A stretch of 64,000 bases of DNA, from contig CM035441.1 of NCBI GenBank assembly GCA_020310875.1, positions 90,697,495-90,761,494 of the forward strand, in the 5' to 3' direction. Position numbers and translations under genes: made by a program. Origin of the DNA: Ceratopteris richardii. Lineage: Eukaryota > Streptophyta > Polypodiopsida > Polypodiales > Pteridaceae. This document shows, piece after piece, positions 20,999 through 33,371 of this stretch. The notes beneath the pieces are model-generated. The model saw nothing but the letters and a program-made list of their open reading frames with translations, did not search any database and was not told where the DNA came from. Position 1 is the stretch's first letter; every line of letters begins with the position of its first letter.

Positions 20999-21720
20999 TT
21001 GAGATCCGAAAATTTGATGGCACAAACTTTGCTCTATGGAAGAATCAGATAAAGATGTGCTAATTCAAAGGAGGCAATGGAAGCTAGTAAATGGGATTTC
21101 AAAGAAGCCTCCTGACATGGATGAAGATGATTGGGATGAGTTAGATGAAATGTCTAGTTCTACCATTTGCTTGCACCTGGCAGATAATGTTTACTTTACA
21201 GTATTAGACTATGAAAGTGCAGAGGAGCTTTGGAAGAAGTTATGCAATACATATGAAAAAGAGATGGCATCAAATAAAGTGTATCTAATGAGAAAATTAT
21301 ATGACCTTCGCATGAAGGACACAAATAGTGTTGCTGCTCATCTAATTGATTTTGATGCTATATTCTCCCAGTTACAAGCTCACAAAATGGATATCCATAA
21401 TGAGATGAAAGCAATATTGTTGTTATGCACCCTCCCATCATCATGGGATATGTTTTGCACAGCTATTAGCAATAGTTTACCTGGTGGTAAACTCGTCTAT
21501 GATGACATATGTGGAGCACTCTTGAGTGAGGAGATTCATAGAAAATCTATGGTTGGCACTCAGAGTGGAGATGCATATAATGTTTGTGATTCTTACCAAG
21601 GAAAGAATCAGTAACGTGGCAGGAGCAAGAACAAGGAAAAGAATGGCCATTGGAATAAGAGTAGAAGTAAATCAAGGAAGAGGGATATGGAATGCCATTA
21701 TTGTCATAAGAAATGGATAT
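20999..21720 (+). pseudogene. Copia-2 gag (UBN2), frameshifted start
   Basis: The gag start FEIRKFDGTNF lies at about 21,000. A shift near 21,045 moves the frame to the long open stretch 21,036-21,614 (192 codons), which contains the UBN2 domain (SAEELWKKL, LMRKLYDLRM, ILLLCTLPSSW). After a TAA at 21,612 the sequence still reads as a basic arginine/lysine region and the beginning of a zinc knuckle, CHYCHK, where it breaks off at a short repeat. The knuckle lacks its His and last Cys. Confidence 0.8.
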
Positions 21721-21792
21721 ATAAGCTTTACCATGTAAATGGATATATAAAGGCAGGAAATCTTTACCATGTAAATGGATATATAAGCTGAA
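21712..21792 (+). repeat. Short direct repeats at the Copia-2 deletion point
   Basis: ggatatataagctttaccatg, then a near repeat with tttaccatgtaaatggata, and a third aatggatatataagct. The junction between gag and RT lies within this cluster, consistent with a deletion or template switch between short repeats. Confidence 0.75.
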
Positions 21793-23138
21793 ATTCACAT
21801 CAGATAGTGCTTCTTCAAAGTATAAAGCACGACTTGTTGCAAAGGGGTTTAAGCAACAACATGGTGTTGATTTCAAGGAAATCTTCTCTCCAGTGGTCAA
21901 GATGACCACCCTGTGCATGTTGCTTGGATTTGTTGCAATGGAGGATTAGAGTTAGTTCAAATGAGTGTGAAAACTCCTTTCTTGCATGGAGATCTTATAG
22001 ATGGGATCTATATGGAACAACCAGAGGGTTATGTAGTTCTTGGCAAGGAAAGTCTAGTTTGTAAGCTCAAGAAGAGCTTTTATGGACTTAAACGATCCCC
22101 TAGACAATGAGACCAAAAGTTTGATGCTTTTATGAAGTCTCAAGGCTATTCTCGAAGCAATGAGGATCATTGTCTCTACACAAAGAGATGCTAAGATGGT
22201 AGCTTGATATGTTTGATACCTTATGTCGATGATATGTTGATTGCTGGGAAGTCCTCTTAAAACTTGTCATTCTCAAACAGAAGTTGAGTCAGACATTTGA
22301 TATGAAGGATGTGGGGGATGCCAAACATATTCTTGACATGTGCATTACTTGTGATAGGAGTAAAAGATTCATATACTTATCTCAAAGTGAGTATGTATCC
22401 AAAGTACTTCACAGGTTCAATATGGAGGGTGGAAAGGCATTGAGTACACCTTTACCCACATATGTGAAATTGGGCAAGGATGATTGCCCCAAATTAGATA
22501 AGGAAAAGAAATTCATGAACAAAATTCCCTATCAGTTTGCTCTTGGTAGTCTCATGTATGCTATGGTAGCTACAAGACCAGACATTGCATTTGCAGTGGG
22601 AGTTGTGAGCAGATATATGTCTAATCCTGGCAAGAAACATTGGGAAGCACTCAAGATTATTTGGAGATATCTGAGTGGCACTAAGGACCAGTGTCTATGC
22701 TTGGGTAGAGGGAAAGCATCCATTATTGGTTACTCAGATTCTAACTATGTTGGTTGTGTAGACAATTGTAAGTCTACATCAAGGTACATTTTTCATTTTG
22801 CTAGAGTTGCTATCTCTTGGAGATATCATCTTCAAGAATGTACAACTGTTTCCACCATAGAAGCAGAGTATGTTGTAGCAAGTGAGGCATGTAAGGAGGC
22901 ATTATGGCTTTCCCATCTTGCTTGTGATATGGGTTTACCTCAACATGTACCTCACTTGCTCAGTGATAATCAGAGTGCCATTGCTTTGGCTAAGAATCCG
23001 GCCTATCATGCAAAGACCAAGCACATTGAGGTGAGGTATTACTTCATTAGAGATTGCTTAGCCATTGAGCGCATTATTCTTGAGAATGTTCACACTCGAG
23101 ATAATGCTGTAGATGCTTTGACTAAAGCTCTACCATAG
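21790..23138 (+). pseudogene. Copia-2 reverse transcriptase and RNase H remnant
   Basis: Starts inside RT with KYKARLVAKGFKQ (about 21,815), then a frameshift near 21,945, then [23 protein letters not shown] and YVDDMLIAGKSS (about 22,222-22,257). A stop follows, and then the 284-codon open stretch 22,284-23,138 with the RT thumb and RNase H (YSDSNYVGC, STIEAEYV, and a TKHIEVRYYFIRD tail ending in DALTKALP). At least two stops and one frameshift occur before 22,284. Not functional. Confidence 0.88.
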
Positions 23139-23335
23139 GATAGCTTTTGACATTGTTTTCACGTGATGGGGGTTACTTGATTCTTGATCTTACACAGTCA
23201 CTTGTATATTGTGTAACATGCCCATCAGGTGGGAGGTATAGTTTGTATACTTACACTCAGGTATTCTTTATCACTCTTTATTTTTCTCCCTAGTTACTTT
23301 GGTGGGAAAATATTAGTAGTATATACCTAGCTTTG

Positions 23336-23480
23336 AATCTAGCTTTTCATGCTAGGTACAAGCACATTGAAATACATCATCATTTCATAGGAAAGAATGT
23401 GATTGCAACAAAAGTTAAGGTCGAGAATGTAAGTACCAAAGATCGATTTGCAGATATGTTTACAAAAGGATTGGAAGGAA
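23336..23480 (+). pseudogene. C-terminal fragment of another Copia pol (left part)
   Basis: Reads FHARYKHIEIHHHFIG, then DRFADMFTKGLE, the usual end of Copia RNase H and different from the Copia-2 end just upstream. It is cut by the Gypsy LTR at about 23,480. The continuation is probably at 40,377-40,430. Confidence 0.7.
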
Positions 23481-23483
23481 CGA

Positions 23484-25628
23484 TGTGGAGGTGATCGCAA
23501 TCCGGGTGGATCGGGTCCGATCGTGGCACACACAGGGTGTATGAAGCTAATGAATGTTGGAAGGCTTAAGGACATGAAAGTGAAATTAATGTTGAGTATG
23601 GAGAAGAGAGAGATTCTGAAATGATTATGGGAATGGGATTGTAAGAGTGAAAGTTAGATTTATGAACATGACTGATAAGAATGAAAGAGAACCATACACA
23701 CAAATCAAATTTGGAAGGAAGAATGGTCCATTGAAGGAGCTTCTTAAACACTTCCTAATTCTAATCCATATGCATAGTCTTCTTTGGATGATATGTATGC
23801 ATGACGAGAATAGATGGAATCCTTACACATAAATCAGTTTCGAAAGGAAGAATGGTCCAATATTGGAGCTTCTTATACACTTTCAGAAACTAATCAATAT
23901 GTATGGGTATGTATGGATTATATGCATGCAAGTGTATTATGATGATAAAGTTTACTCACAAGCTCAATGAAACATCCTCACTAGTTCAACGCAATATTGC
24001 GGAGCCTTCTCACACATAGAAGAAAATAGAAGACATGTAAAAATACTTAAGAGACTGAGAGACGAGACAAGAGACAAGTAAAAAGTGACATGAATTAAAA
24101 GGATTTGAATTAAGTTACATGTATAAGGTCGTCATGGTACGTCAAGCTAAACAGTCTACTGATCAAAGGCGGTTCCGACCCTCAAACCATGACAGTTCAA
24201 CCGAATGTCACACGTAAGAAGGTGAGTTCTACTTCATTGACCCTATGTATGTCTAGGCTCGTAACGTCTAACTAAAGAATTCTAAGACTCATTAAAACCA
24301 GCTCTTACTCACTCACACACTCCACCGAGGGTGAGTCAAGATAGAGATGCTGGTTTCAAGAGCCTATCCTAGATTGGAGTTCTAACTTAAATTTGAGACT
24401 AGGTAATATACTCATACTAGCCCACCTTGCATCCTTACTCGCTCAACCGAGGGTGATGGTCTCAAGGAAACCATAAGCTAGCATGAGCCCTATGGATGCC
24501 TAACAATGATGCTCTAGGAATTTGGAGGGGGGTTTATATAGGTTTTTGAATGAATTTGGGTCCTTGGATCTAGAGAAATCAACTCTCAACTCTAAGATCA
24601 CTACTTTCGATTACAACCATCTGATTAATCAAATCAATGGCTTGGAATTGTTCTTTCTATCACATCTAGTATAAAGGAGTGAAATTTAGGCGACTTTATT
24701 CTCCACCATTGGATCTGGGGATGATCTGGGGATGATCTGGACCGTCGGATCAGTGCTGACATCAATTCGGATAAGATAAGCTACTATTTTTGGAGAAACT
24801 TTGCATTATTGATCTTTAACTCTCAAAAAAGTCTTCTTTGATGAAAAAACTCGTTTATCCTCCTTGCTTTATGCTTTAGTGCATCTCCACCCTTGAATAT
24901 GAGCTCATCTTGACCGTACAACATGGTTCAATCATATTTTGCCATGTGGCAACCCTTCAAGCCTTCAATTTTCTTATTCTAGAAAACTGCGGTGACCTTG
25001 AAAACTCAGTTTTGTGCTCTTTGACCCTTCAAATATCCTTTGATGAAGATAAAAGTTTGTAGGACTATGTTTTGAAAGGCCTCCTTTAGGAATATGCAAA
25101 AATAACTCCCATTTGAATCTTCCTTGTACAAGTTTGACTACATTTGGAAGCTTGCAAGGTGGCATTAAGGTGTCTAGGAAGCTTGATAGCCTTGAAACTT
25201 TCCACAAATATGTAGCCATATATGGTCTTTATACATGCCAAACCATATGGATAACAAAAATTCCTATACAAAATTCTATAGGGTCTAAGTGGAAAAATTA
25301 CATTTTTTACAAAATGCACATGGCATATCAATGTGCTAAAAAATCCATTTTCATGTGAAATTCGGGCTATAGACTTCCTTTGATAGGCTTTACAAGTATA
25401 TGAATTTTCATGTGATTTGGAGACATTGAAATTTTTGCCCTAATTTCCAAAGTTTGACCAGCTTTGACTGCTACCTTGGATTTGCTCGATTTCTTCCAAA
25501 TTTTGCATGTGAACTCCCTCTGACATCCTTGATACATCTCGGACTTCTCAGGGAATTTTGGCTACCTTCACTGAATGTGTTTTCTGTAGACCTTCATGAG
25601 TGAGAGAGGAGAGAAAATCTCGACGACA
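23484..25628 (-). repeat. Gypsy 3' LTR (left)
   Basis: Matches 38,257-40,371, with several percent substitutions plus indels. Examples: an extra gatctggggat unit near 24,716-24,740, and aagtaaaaagtgac here against aagtgac in the other LTR. In element orientation it is directly preceded by the purine tract. Confidence 0.93.
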
Positions 25629-26841
25629 TTCGCCCCCACTAAACCTGCGATTCCTCCAAAAGCGCCACTCTAGTATCTATGAAAAACAAAATGTTTGAGG
25701 CATCAAATTATTTTATAGGCAACATACATGAAAGGAAAAATTAATCATATGCATGAATGAGTAGGTAACGTGACATGAAGCAAAATTTGCATGAAAGAAA
25801 GAATTGAAACATGCAACATGAATATGCATGAACAAATAGGCAACATATATGCAAATGAACAAGCAACATTGACAACAAGAAAGAATACAAACAAGCATCA
25901 ATATGAAGTGGAAGTGGATGTATTGAGTCGTTTTAAGCATCGGTTCCTCTCATCTTGAAGAAAAATTTGTACCTTTTTCATAAAGCAATCTACCTTAAAT
26001 ATGATTACAAACAAAGATTTAGGATTTTCAAGAGACATCTTTCATCTTTAGCTTATTTTAGATCAACTCCTTTCCTACATAAATATGAATATGCTCTTGC
26101 TCTAATAACATGCAAGGAAATCTAACTAAACTCCACTAATGCATAAATCTGCCTATATAGCTCGTGATTTATTCTACTATGCCTCTTTATCCTCCTTTGG
26201 CTTGCTCTCTTTTTTTCTATGATGATGATGGTTCGGCAACTTTATGGTTACGATCACTTTTTTGAGGTGGGAGAAAGTGTAAACTTCCTGGTAATATGTA
26301 GCAACTTTTTTTTTGATGATGGGGAAAAATTAAACCCCGATACAAGGTACAACCATTTTTGATGATGGAGAACATTCGTTTAAACTCCGATACAAGTGTT
26401 GTGAGATGGACTAAGGATGTAGAAACATGCAGTAGCAGGAGCTAGGATTTCAACAATTATGCTTTCGATACAGGATACATATGCATGTTTATATATGAAA
26501 GTCATGTCACCAAAATAAACCTCCAAATCTACATTCCCTATCTTTCCACAATCCTAGATTATAATCAATTTCTTAGTAGATAAGTTACTACTTAAGATAC
26601 AATTTTACACAAGTAGAGAAATCATCATTTGCCTTTTTTTTTTTGACTCAAGTGATGTGGATATGCAATGCAATGCAAAGACTGAAGAAAAACATGCATG
26701 AAACAAGAATGGGAAAAAAGTAGAATGAACTTGAAATAAAAACATAGCAACATGAACTTGAAACATTAATGATGTTTTTATATGTTTTTTATATTTTTTT
26801 TCTTTATTATTTTTTTATTTTTATAAAATAGATACTCTTGT
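25629..26841 (-). other. Gypsy 3' untranslated region
   Basis: No gene is seen between the end of pol (26,842) and the 3' LTR. It contains poly-T runs and repeated catgaa/gcatgaa words. The purine tract is at 25,629-25,643. Confidence 0.7.
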
Positions 26842-28278
26842 TTATGAATCAGCCTCATTGTTGTCATCTTCTTCAATGTCCTCATCCAAAATGTACTCTT
26901 CATTATCGCGTTTCTTGAATAGCTTTATCCTTTTACCTTCAATCAAAGTTTTTCGTGCAACATATTGAGAGTCAAATGTACTATCATAAATGAGCACCCA
27001 ATCTCCTACTTCAATTGGCTTAGGACACAATCGATGAGTTTTATCAAAATATTGCTTGTTCTTCATTCTAGATTCTCTTAATCTTTCAACAGCATCATCA
27101 AGTCTTAATTTAGCTTGTTCTAACTATTTAATACGCAAACTCAAAAAATCATCAGTAGAGATGTTTTCAAACTAAGGCAAATTTGACCATGCAAAAATAT
27201 GAGACTGAATTGGAAACAATGGTTTTTGACAGTACATGAGTTCAGCAGGCATATACCTAGTAGTACGTGTGCATGTCACTCTATCTGCCGAAAGTGCAAA
27301 AGGTAAGAATCTAGGCCATTGTTTGATGTCACCGTTACATGCTTTAGATATGGCTTTCACAATAGGTGGATGCCCTCTCTCTATTTTACCATTGGCCTCT
27401 GGATTATATGCAGTAGTGAGAGACAAATGAATACCGTGATGTTCAAAGAACTCTTTGGCTTCTCTCGCATTTAACTCTCCACGATCAGCAACTACTTTCT
27501 CTATGTACCCAAATCGACTTATGACATCTTCAAGCAAGAATTTGCAAACATTGTAAGTGGTCTTAGATCGTAGTGCACGTCCCTCTACATGATTAGTTAA
27601 GTCTTCTCTTGCAAGTACAATGTAATGCATTTTGTCAATACCTTTAGGCATAGTTACAAGATCTACTACCCACTTGTAGTGAATACAAGGTGGATAAGTA
27701 GGATGCAACGGATCTCTATGTTTGACTGATGAATGAAGTTGACAAGTAGAACATGTAGAAACATAGCTACTAATGTCAACATACATCATAGGCCAATAAT
27801 AGGTACTTCTAATTTTTTCATATGTTCCAAAAAATCCTTTATGTCTTGCCCATAATGTCTCATGCATTTCCTTCATTACTTGCAACTGAAGACCTCGTTT
27901 TCCTAGGACTCGTTGTGGATTCGTAACCTTACCCTTAGCATGTCTCCAAAGATAACCGTTACGTAGGAAAAAATTATAAGCTCGTTTCCTAATGTTACGG
28001 AATCTATTCGTAGTCCAGCTAGGTAATGGTTGTAGTGTACTCAGGTACTTTCCTATGTCTCTCCATTCATTTTCGTACTGAGAATCATGAAATTTCTCAT
28101 ACTCGTATATATGTGGAACATAATCAATTAAGTTCACATTCTTTATTAGATCACTTTCAAGGTCATCAAATCTAGCTCTTGATAACATATCAGCAACTGA
28201 ATTTGACTTACCTGAAATATTAACTAACTCAGGATTTATGAACTTAATATATGAGATCCATCTAAGCATGGCTATATC
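26842..28278 (-). pseudogene. Gypsy pol, part 2: RNase H end and integrase
   Basis: Begins exactly at the nested Copia's ATATC target copy and continues the RNase H frame (LRWISYIKF, then ISGKSNSVADMLSR). Next come an integrase zinc-binding region (histidines near HETLWARHKG, then CSTC) and a core with WVVDLV, VVADRG and NPEANGKIERG, so all three acidic catalytic positions are present. The tail includes DKTHRLCPKPIEVGDWV and an acidic end. The frame is open at 27,172-28,269 and 26,842-27,066, with only two stops between (TAA/TAG-type at about 27,170 and 27,123). Integrates element DNA in the nucleus when intact. Confidence 0.9.
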
Positions 28279-28508
28279 TGTTGATATATTTAGGTAGTGA
28301 TGTGTGTGAACAATCTAGGACCGCCGGGGCACTTTTTTCCCTCTTTAGGAGGTTTTTTTCCCCCGGCTTGTATATACGCCTATTGCCCTAATGGGCTACT
28401 TATCTTTGTACATTCTCTAGTAATACATTCAGTCTTGTGTGTTGTGCTCCAAGCTTCTTCTTCTTCCTTGTGCTGTTCGCGTGCTTCCGCAGACGTCTAA
28501 CTCCAACA
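28279..28508 (+). repeat. Copia-3 5' LTR
   Basis: 230 bp, TGTTGATA to CTCCAACA. A TATA-like tgtatatac is at about 28,370. The PBS follows after two bases. Confidence 0.97.
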
Positions 28509-28510
28509 AT

Positions 28511-28522
28511 TGGTATCAGAGC
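28511..28522 (+). promoter_or_regulatory. Copia-3 primer-binding site
   Basis: TGGTATCAGAGC, the exact initiator tRNA-Met complement. Confidence 0.93.
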
Positions 28523-28863
28523 AGGTCGTTGCTTCTTCTAGGGCGCCGTCGACACTCCTCCGTTTGCAGTCTCAGATTCGCACAAAATTTGGTGAGCATA
28601 CTCAGGGTGTTTTCGAGATCAAAACGGCTTCGCTCTGTGGTGCCGAAATCGCGATCTGAGCTCGTTTCGGCCTCCGAACGCACTATCGCAGTGCTTGTGC
28701 AGGCTATTTCGTCCTTTTGTGCCAAAGGTATATACCAGTTTCTGTTCGCCAGTTTAAGCGTCTCGAAGTCTGCTACAGGTCTAGCAGAACTCGTCTGGGC
28801 AATTCTGTTCAACTTTTTGAGATACAGTCAATTTTCTGCATCAAGGTATTTTAGTCACCGGCC

Positions 28864-31800
28864 ATGGCTGAAAGCAGTGATGTATTCTGTATGTTGGCTG
28901 TTGAGGATAAGTTGGATGGTACCAACTACCCATTATGGGCTTATATGATGCGACATGTACTGGTTGCAAAAGGATTGTGGAACATTGTGCAGGGTGTTGA
29001 AAGACGTCCTGTTACACCTGTAACGACAGGTACTGCAAATACAGGTGTTGGAGCTGATGAAGATGGTGTCGAAGATGATATTCCGTAGATTCCTGTTCGT
29101 GCTGCTGTTTCTGTTGCACCTACTGCAGAGCAGATTCGTTGGGATGGCAGAGATGCCCAGGCACATGCATTGATAGCTTTGTCTGTCAAACGTGCCATTA
29201 TTCCTCATATTCGCTCTTACAGAACAGCAAAGGATGCTTGGGATACACTTACCACTTTGTACCAGGCTAGGAATGAGGCTCGTGTTGCTTACCTCCGAAA
29301 ACAGTTGGAGAGTGAGCACATGAATGAAGGTGATTCGATGGACAGTTTTCTTACAAAGATCAAAGACCTGAAGGAACAATTGATTTCTGCTGATGAGGTT
29401 ATACCAGATAGCTCACTTGTGCAGACCGTTCTGAATGGCCTTCCTGATTCATATCAGAGTTTTGCCTCTACTCTTCGATTGATGATGAAAGGCAATCCGA
29501 ATGCCTTGTCATTTGAGGAATTAGTCTCTGTTCTGTTGCAGGAAGATCAGTCCAGGCAGAACAGGTCCATTATGCGTGTTGCAGATCAAGCTTTCCTGGC
29601 TAGTCAGAAGGGCAAAGGAAAATGGAGCTCTTCTACTAGTAAGCAGAAATCTGCAAATGCTGCACAATCGAAGAACCAGGATAAAGATGAGAAGAAATCA
29701 GAAAAGCAGAAATTGTTCTGCAAGTACTGTAAAGGAAATGATCATATTATAAAGAACTGTCCAAAACTGGCTGCTAAAGAGGCAAAGAAGAAAGAGGCTG
29801 GAATGGTTGTTGCAGAGGCCTCTACACCAAAAACAGAGTCTGCAAATCTTGTGCAGGAAGAAGAATGGGCGTTTACTACTGTCTGCAGTTTTGACCCATC
29901 TTCTCATGATCAGTGCATGTCTGCAGTAGACTCAGATGTTTGGTACTTTGACAGTGGGGCGACCAAACATATTACCTCGCAGCGCAGTTTCTTCTCTTCA
30001 CTCGAGCCTGCCCCTACAGGGAATACTGTCACATGCGCCAATAACTCCTCTTATCCTGTTATGGGAGTTGGTAAGATCATTCTGACTACTGCTGATGGTA
30101 GTTCTTTCACTTTGTCAGATGCTTTATTTGTGCCAGGGATCAAAAAGAACCTGTTATCAGTTTCTGCATTAGCCAAGATTGGCTTGGTTGTGAAATTCGT
30201 TGATGACAGGTGTACAGTCCATGATCTCTCAAATGGCGATGTGATTATTGCTTCTGGCATTTTATGTCGTGGGCTGTATAAGCTCATAGACTATGAAAGA
30301 TCTGTGAATGATTCGGCATGTGCAGTTCATGATTCTCAGGCTATGTCAGATGCAAAGCTTTGGCATGCACGCTTTGGTCATCTGAATTTTGCTAGTTTGT
30401 TACGCCTGCAGAAATCTGAAATGGTGTCCTCTTTGCCGAAACTTGAGGCACCTGGAAAACATGTTTGTTAAGGCTGTATTTTGGGCAAAATGCAGCATTC
30501 TTCCTTTCCAAAAGATGGTTCAGTTCGGGCTATGCAGAAATTGCAGCTTGTACATAGTGATGTCTGTGGTCCTATGCAGACACCCTCTTTTGGAAATTAC
30601 CTTTACTTCGTGACTTTCATTGATGATTTTTCCAGGCATGCATGGGTATATCCACTCAAAGCAAAGTCCGAAGTGTTCATGTGCTTCAAACAGTTTTTGG
30701 TTTTGGCTGAAAATCTGTCAGCATGTAAAATGGGCACCCTCCGTTCTGATCGAGGGGGGGAATATATGTCTTCAGATTTTAATGCATTTCTGGCTGAACG
30801 TGGGATAAAACACCAATGTACAGTGCCGTATACACCTCAACAGAATGGAGTTGCTGAACGAAAGAACAGGTCACTCATGGAGATGGCGAGGTGCATGGTC
30901 AAAAGTCAGGCTTTACCACATAGTTTCTGGCTTGAGGCTGTCATGTGTGCAGCATATGTACTGAACAGGTGTCCCACCAAAGCGCTGCAGTCCATCACTC
31001 CATATGAGGCTTGGCATGACCGCAAGCCATCTGTTGCTCATCTGCGTGTTTTTGGTTGTTTGGCATATGCATTAGTGCCTGAACAACATCGCAGAAAATT
31101 GGATGATAAGGCAGTAAAATGTATTTTTGTTGGGTACAGTTCTGAAAGTAAAGGCTATCGTCTGTATCATCCACAGACTAAACGCATTCTGGTTAGCCGT
31201 GATGTTGTCTTTGTGGAAGATGCTATTCAGCCATTGCTTTCATGTACTAAGGAGACATCTGTTAGCTCCAAAGACATGTATGATACTTTGATGCCTCTTT
31301 TTACAGGTGGACAGGCTAGTGCTGGTCCTAATGAGGCAACTTCTCAGCCTTTGCAGGTTTCATATGATGATGCAGATCATTCCATTTCTGATGCAGATTT
31401 ACATGATGCACTTGTTGATGAGAGAGCTGATATTGAACATGCAAAAACTATGCCAAAACGGCTGGTGCAGACTTTGCGTGACAACAAATTAGATGCACCT
31501 TTGTCATATCGTACTCGTTCAGGCTCTCATAGTACCTCCTTTGCATCAGATTGCTATGCTATGGCTGCATCTAGTCTCTGTGATGAGAATGAGCCTGTTT
31601 CTTTTGATGAAGCACAAAATTCAGAAAATTGGATGGCTGCTATGCAATCTGAATATAATGCTATAATGAAGAATGGTACATGGTCTTTATGTGACTTGCC
31701 TCCTGGCAAGAAGGCCATTGGCACTAAGTGGGTATACAACCTGAAGCGTAAACCTAATGGTACAGTTGACAGGTATAAGGCTAGGCTTGTTGCAAAGGGT

Positions 31801-33068
31801 TATGCGCAGGAAAGAGGCATTGATTTTGATGAGACCTTTGCACCTACATGCTGTATGACTACTGTACGGAGCATTTGTGCACTTGCTGCCCATCATGGTT
31901 GGAATGTACATCAGTTGGACATTAAAACAGCATTTCTGAATGGTGACTTGCATGAAGAAGTGTATAGGCGTTATATGGTTTAAAGCAAGAACCACGTGCT
32001 TGGTATGAGAAAATACATGCCTATCTGATTGCACATGGTTTTGAGAACAGTCCAACTGAAAGCACCTTATATGTTAAGCGTGCTAATGATGTGCTTCTGA
32101 TCATTGTTGTCTATGTAGACGACATGCTGCTCACTGGTCCTCTTGAGAAGCATATTGCTGATTTCAAGGCTGATTTGCATGCCTCATTTGAGATGTCTGA
32201 TTTGGGGCATTTGCATCACTATTTGGGCATTCAGTTTATGCAAGTTGATGGTGGAATGGCTTTGTGTCAAACGAAATATATTGACACATTATTGCAGCGT
32301 TTTGGCCTTGAAGACTGTAAGCCTATTGCCACTCCTATGGAGACAGGTTTACGATTGAGTCTTCATGATGCTGGAGATGCATTTGATGCTGTTCTCTATC
32401 AGCAGGCCGTTGGATGCTTGATTTACTTATGCATTACTCGGCGAGATATTCAGTTTGCTGTCTCACAGATGAGCAGGTTTATGCATTGCCTAGGAGTCAC
32501 ACATTGGAAAGCGGTTAAGCGCATCTTTCGCTACTTGAGTGGTACTCGGCTACTTGGGTTGTTTTATCCCAAGGGGGGATCACTACCGCCAGATTTGCAT
32601 GCTTTTTCTGACTCAGATTGGGCTGGTTGCTATGACACTCGTGTGTCCACCAGTGGTTTTTGCTTCATGCTTGGTAGCTCATGTATATCTTGGTTGAGCA
32701 AGAAGCAGCCTACTGTGGCCACTTCCAGTTGTGAGGCTGAGTATAGGGCAGCTTTCACAGCGACTGTTGAGTGTGTGTGGCTCAGACGCCTTATGGCTGA
32801 TTTGGGTGTTGGCCAGTCTTCTGCCACCACCATCTTCACTGACAGTCAGAGCGCATTGGCAGTTGCGAGGAACCCTGTGTTCCATGCTCGCACTAAGCAC
32901 ATTGAGGTGCATTATCACTATGTCAGGGAGAGGTTCTCTGCTGGGGAGATCAGCTTGGCATATGTGCCCACGCAGGAGAACATTGCAGACCTTTTCACGA
33001 AGGCTCTGCCTAGGGAGAAGTTTGAAGCTTTCCGCAAAGCTTTGGGCTTACTTCCTTTTGTGGAGTGA
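28864..33068 (+). pseudogene. Copia-3 gag-pol polyprotein, nearly intact
   Basis: ATG at 28,864. One frame runs to 31,983 with two nonsense codons: TAG 29,086-29,088 in gag and TAA 30,469-30,471 between the integrase CxxC cysteines. Gag starts with LDGTNYPLWAY. The zinc knuckle is CKYCKGNDHIIKNC, the protease FDSGATKHIT, and the integrase core HSDVCGP, SDRGGEY and PQQNGVAER, all with expected residues. Within RT, after HEEVY (about 31,968), roughly 20-25 expected codons are missing. The frame then changes to ALYGLKQ and VYVDDMLLTG (about 32,109), and on to RNase H (SDSDWAG, SSCEAEY) ending at 33,068. The RT deletion makes it inactive on its own. Confidence 0.95.
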
Positions 33069-33142
33069 TTTCCACATAGCTTGGCACTTCCTTATACATG
33101 AGTGCTAGCTCCTTGTTCACCGCATCACTCCCAGGGGGGATT

Positions 33143-33371
33143 TGTTGATATATTTAGGTAGTGATGTGTGTGAACACTCTAGGACCGCCGGGGCACTTTT
33201 TTCCCTCTTTAGGAGGTTTTTTTCCCCGGCTTGTATATACGCCTATTGCCCTAATGGGCTACTTATCTTTGTACATTCTCTAGTAATACATTCAGTCTTG
33301 TGTGTTGTGCTCCAAGCTTCTTCTTCTTCCTTGTGCTGTTCGCGTGCTTCCGCAGACGTCTAACTCCAACA
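33143..33371 (+). repeat. Copia-3 3' LTR
   Basis: 229 bp, preceded by the purine tract and followed by ATATC. Two differences from the 5' LTR. Confidence 0.97.

Larger units (their letters stand above)
20735..23224 (+). mobile_element. Internally deleted TNT1-like Copia (Copia-2)
   Basis: Leader, gag and the RT-RNase H end are present, but protease, integrase and the first part of RT are missing between about 21,720 and 21,790. The 3' end has a purine-rich ggtgggaggt near 23,228. No LTR pair is found, so the ends are approximate. The gag resembles TNT1-94-like elements by memory (segments such as ADNVYFTVLDYESAEELWKK). Confidence 0.8.
28279..33371 (+). mobile_element. Young Copia nested in the Gypsy RNase H (Copia-3)
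   Basis: The element is 5,093 bp, on the plus strand, with LTRs of 230 and 229 bp that differ by one substitution and one base of a C-run. The target duplication ATATC is perfect (28,274-28,278 and 33,372-33,376). Across it the Gypsy RNase H frame continues without loss. PBS TGGTATCAGAGC is at 28,511-28,522; the purine tract ccagggggga is at 33,131-33,140. It is the most recent insertion in the window by LTR identity, yet its coding frame is already broken. Confidence 0.98.

Noticed and set aside
20828..21052. Tyr/Leu/Ser/Ile-rich protein
   Set aside because: It is the translation of the TCTA microsatellite.
28439..28948. 169-codon frame over the Copia-3 leader
   Set aside because: It runs across the LTR, PBS and gag start in a different frame from the real gag.
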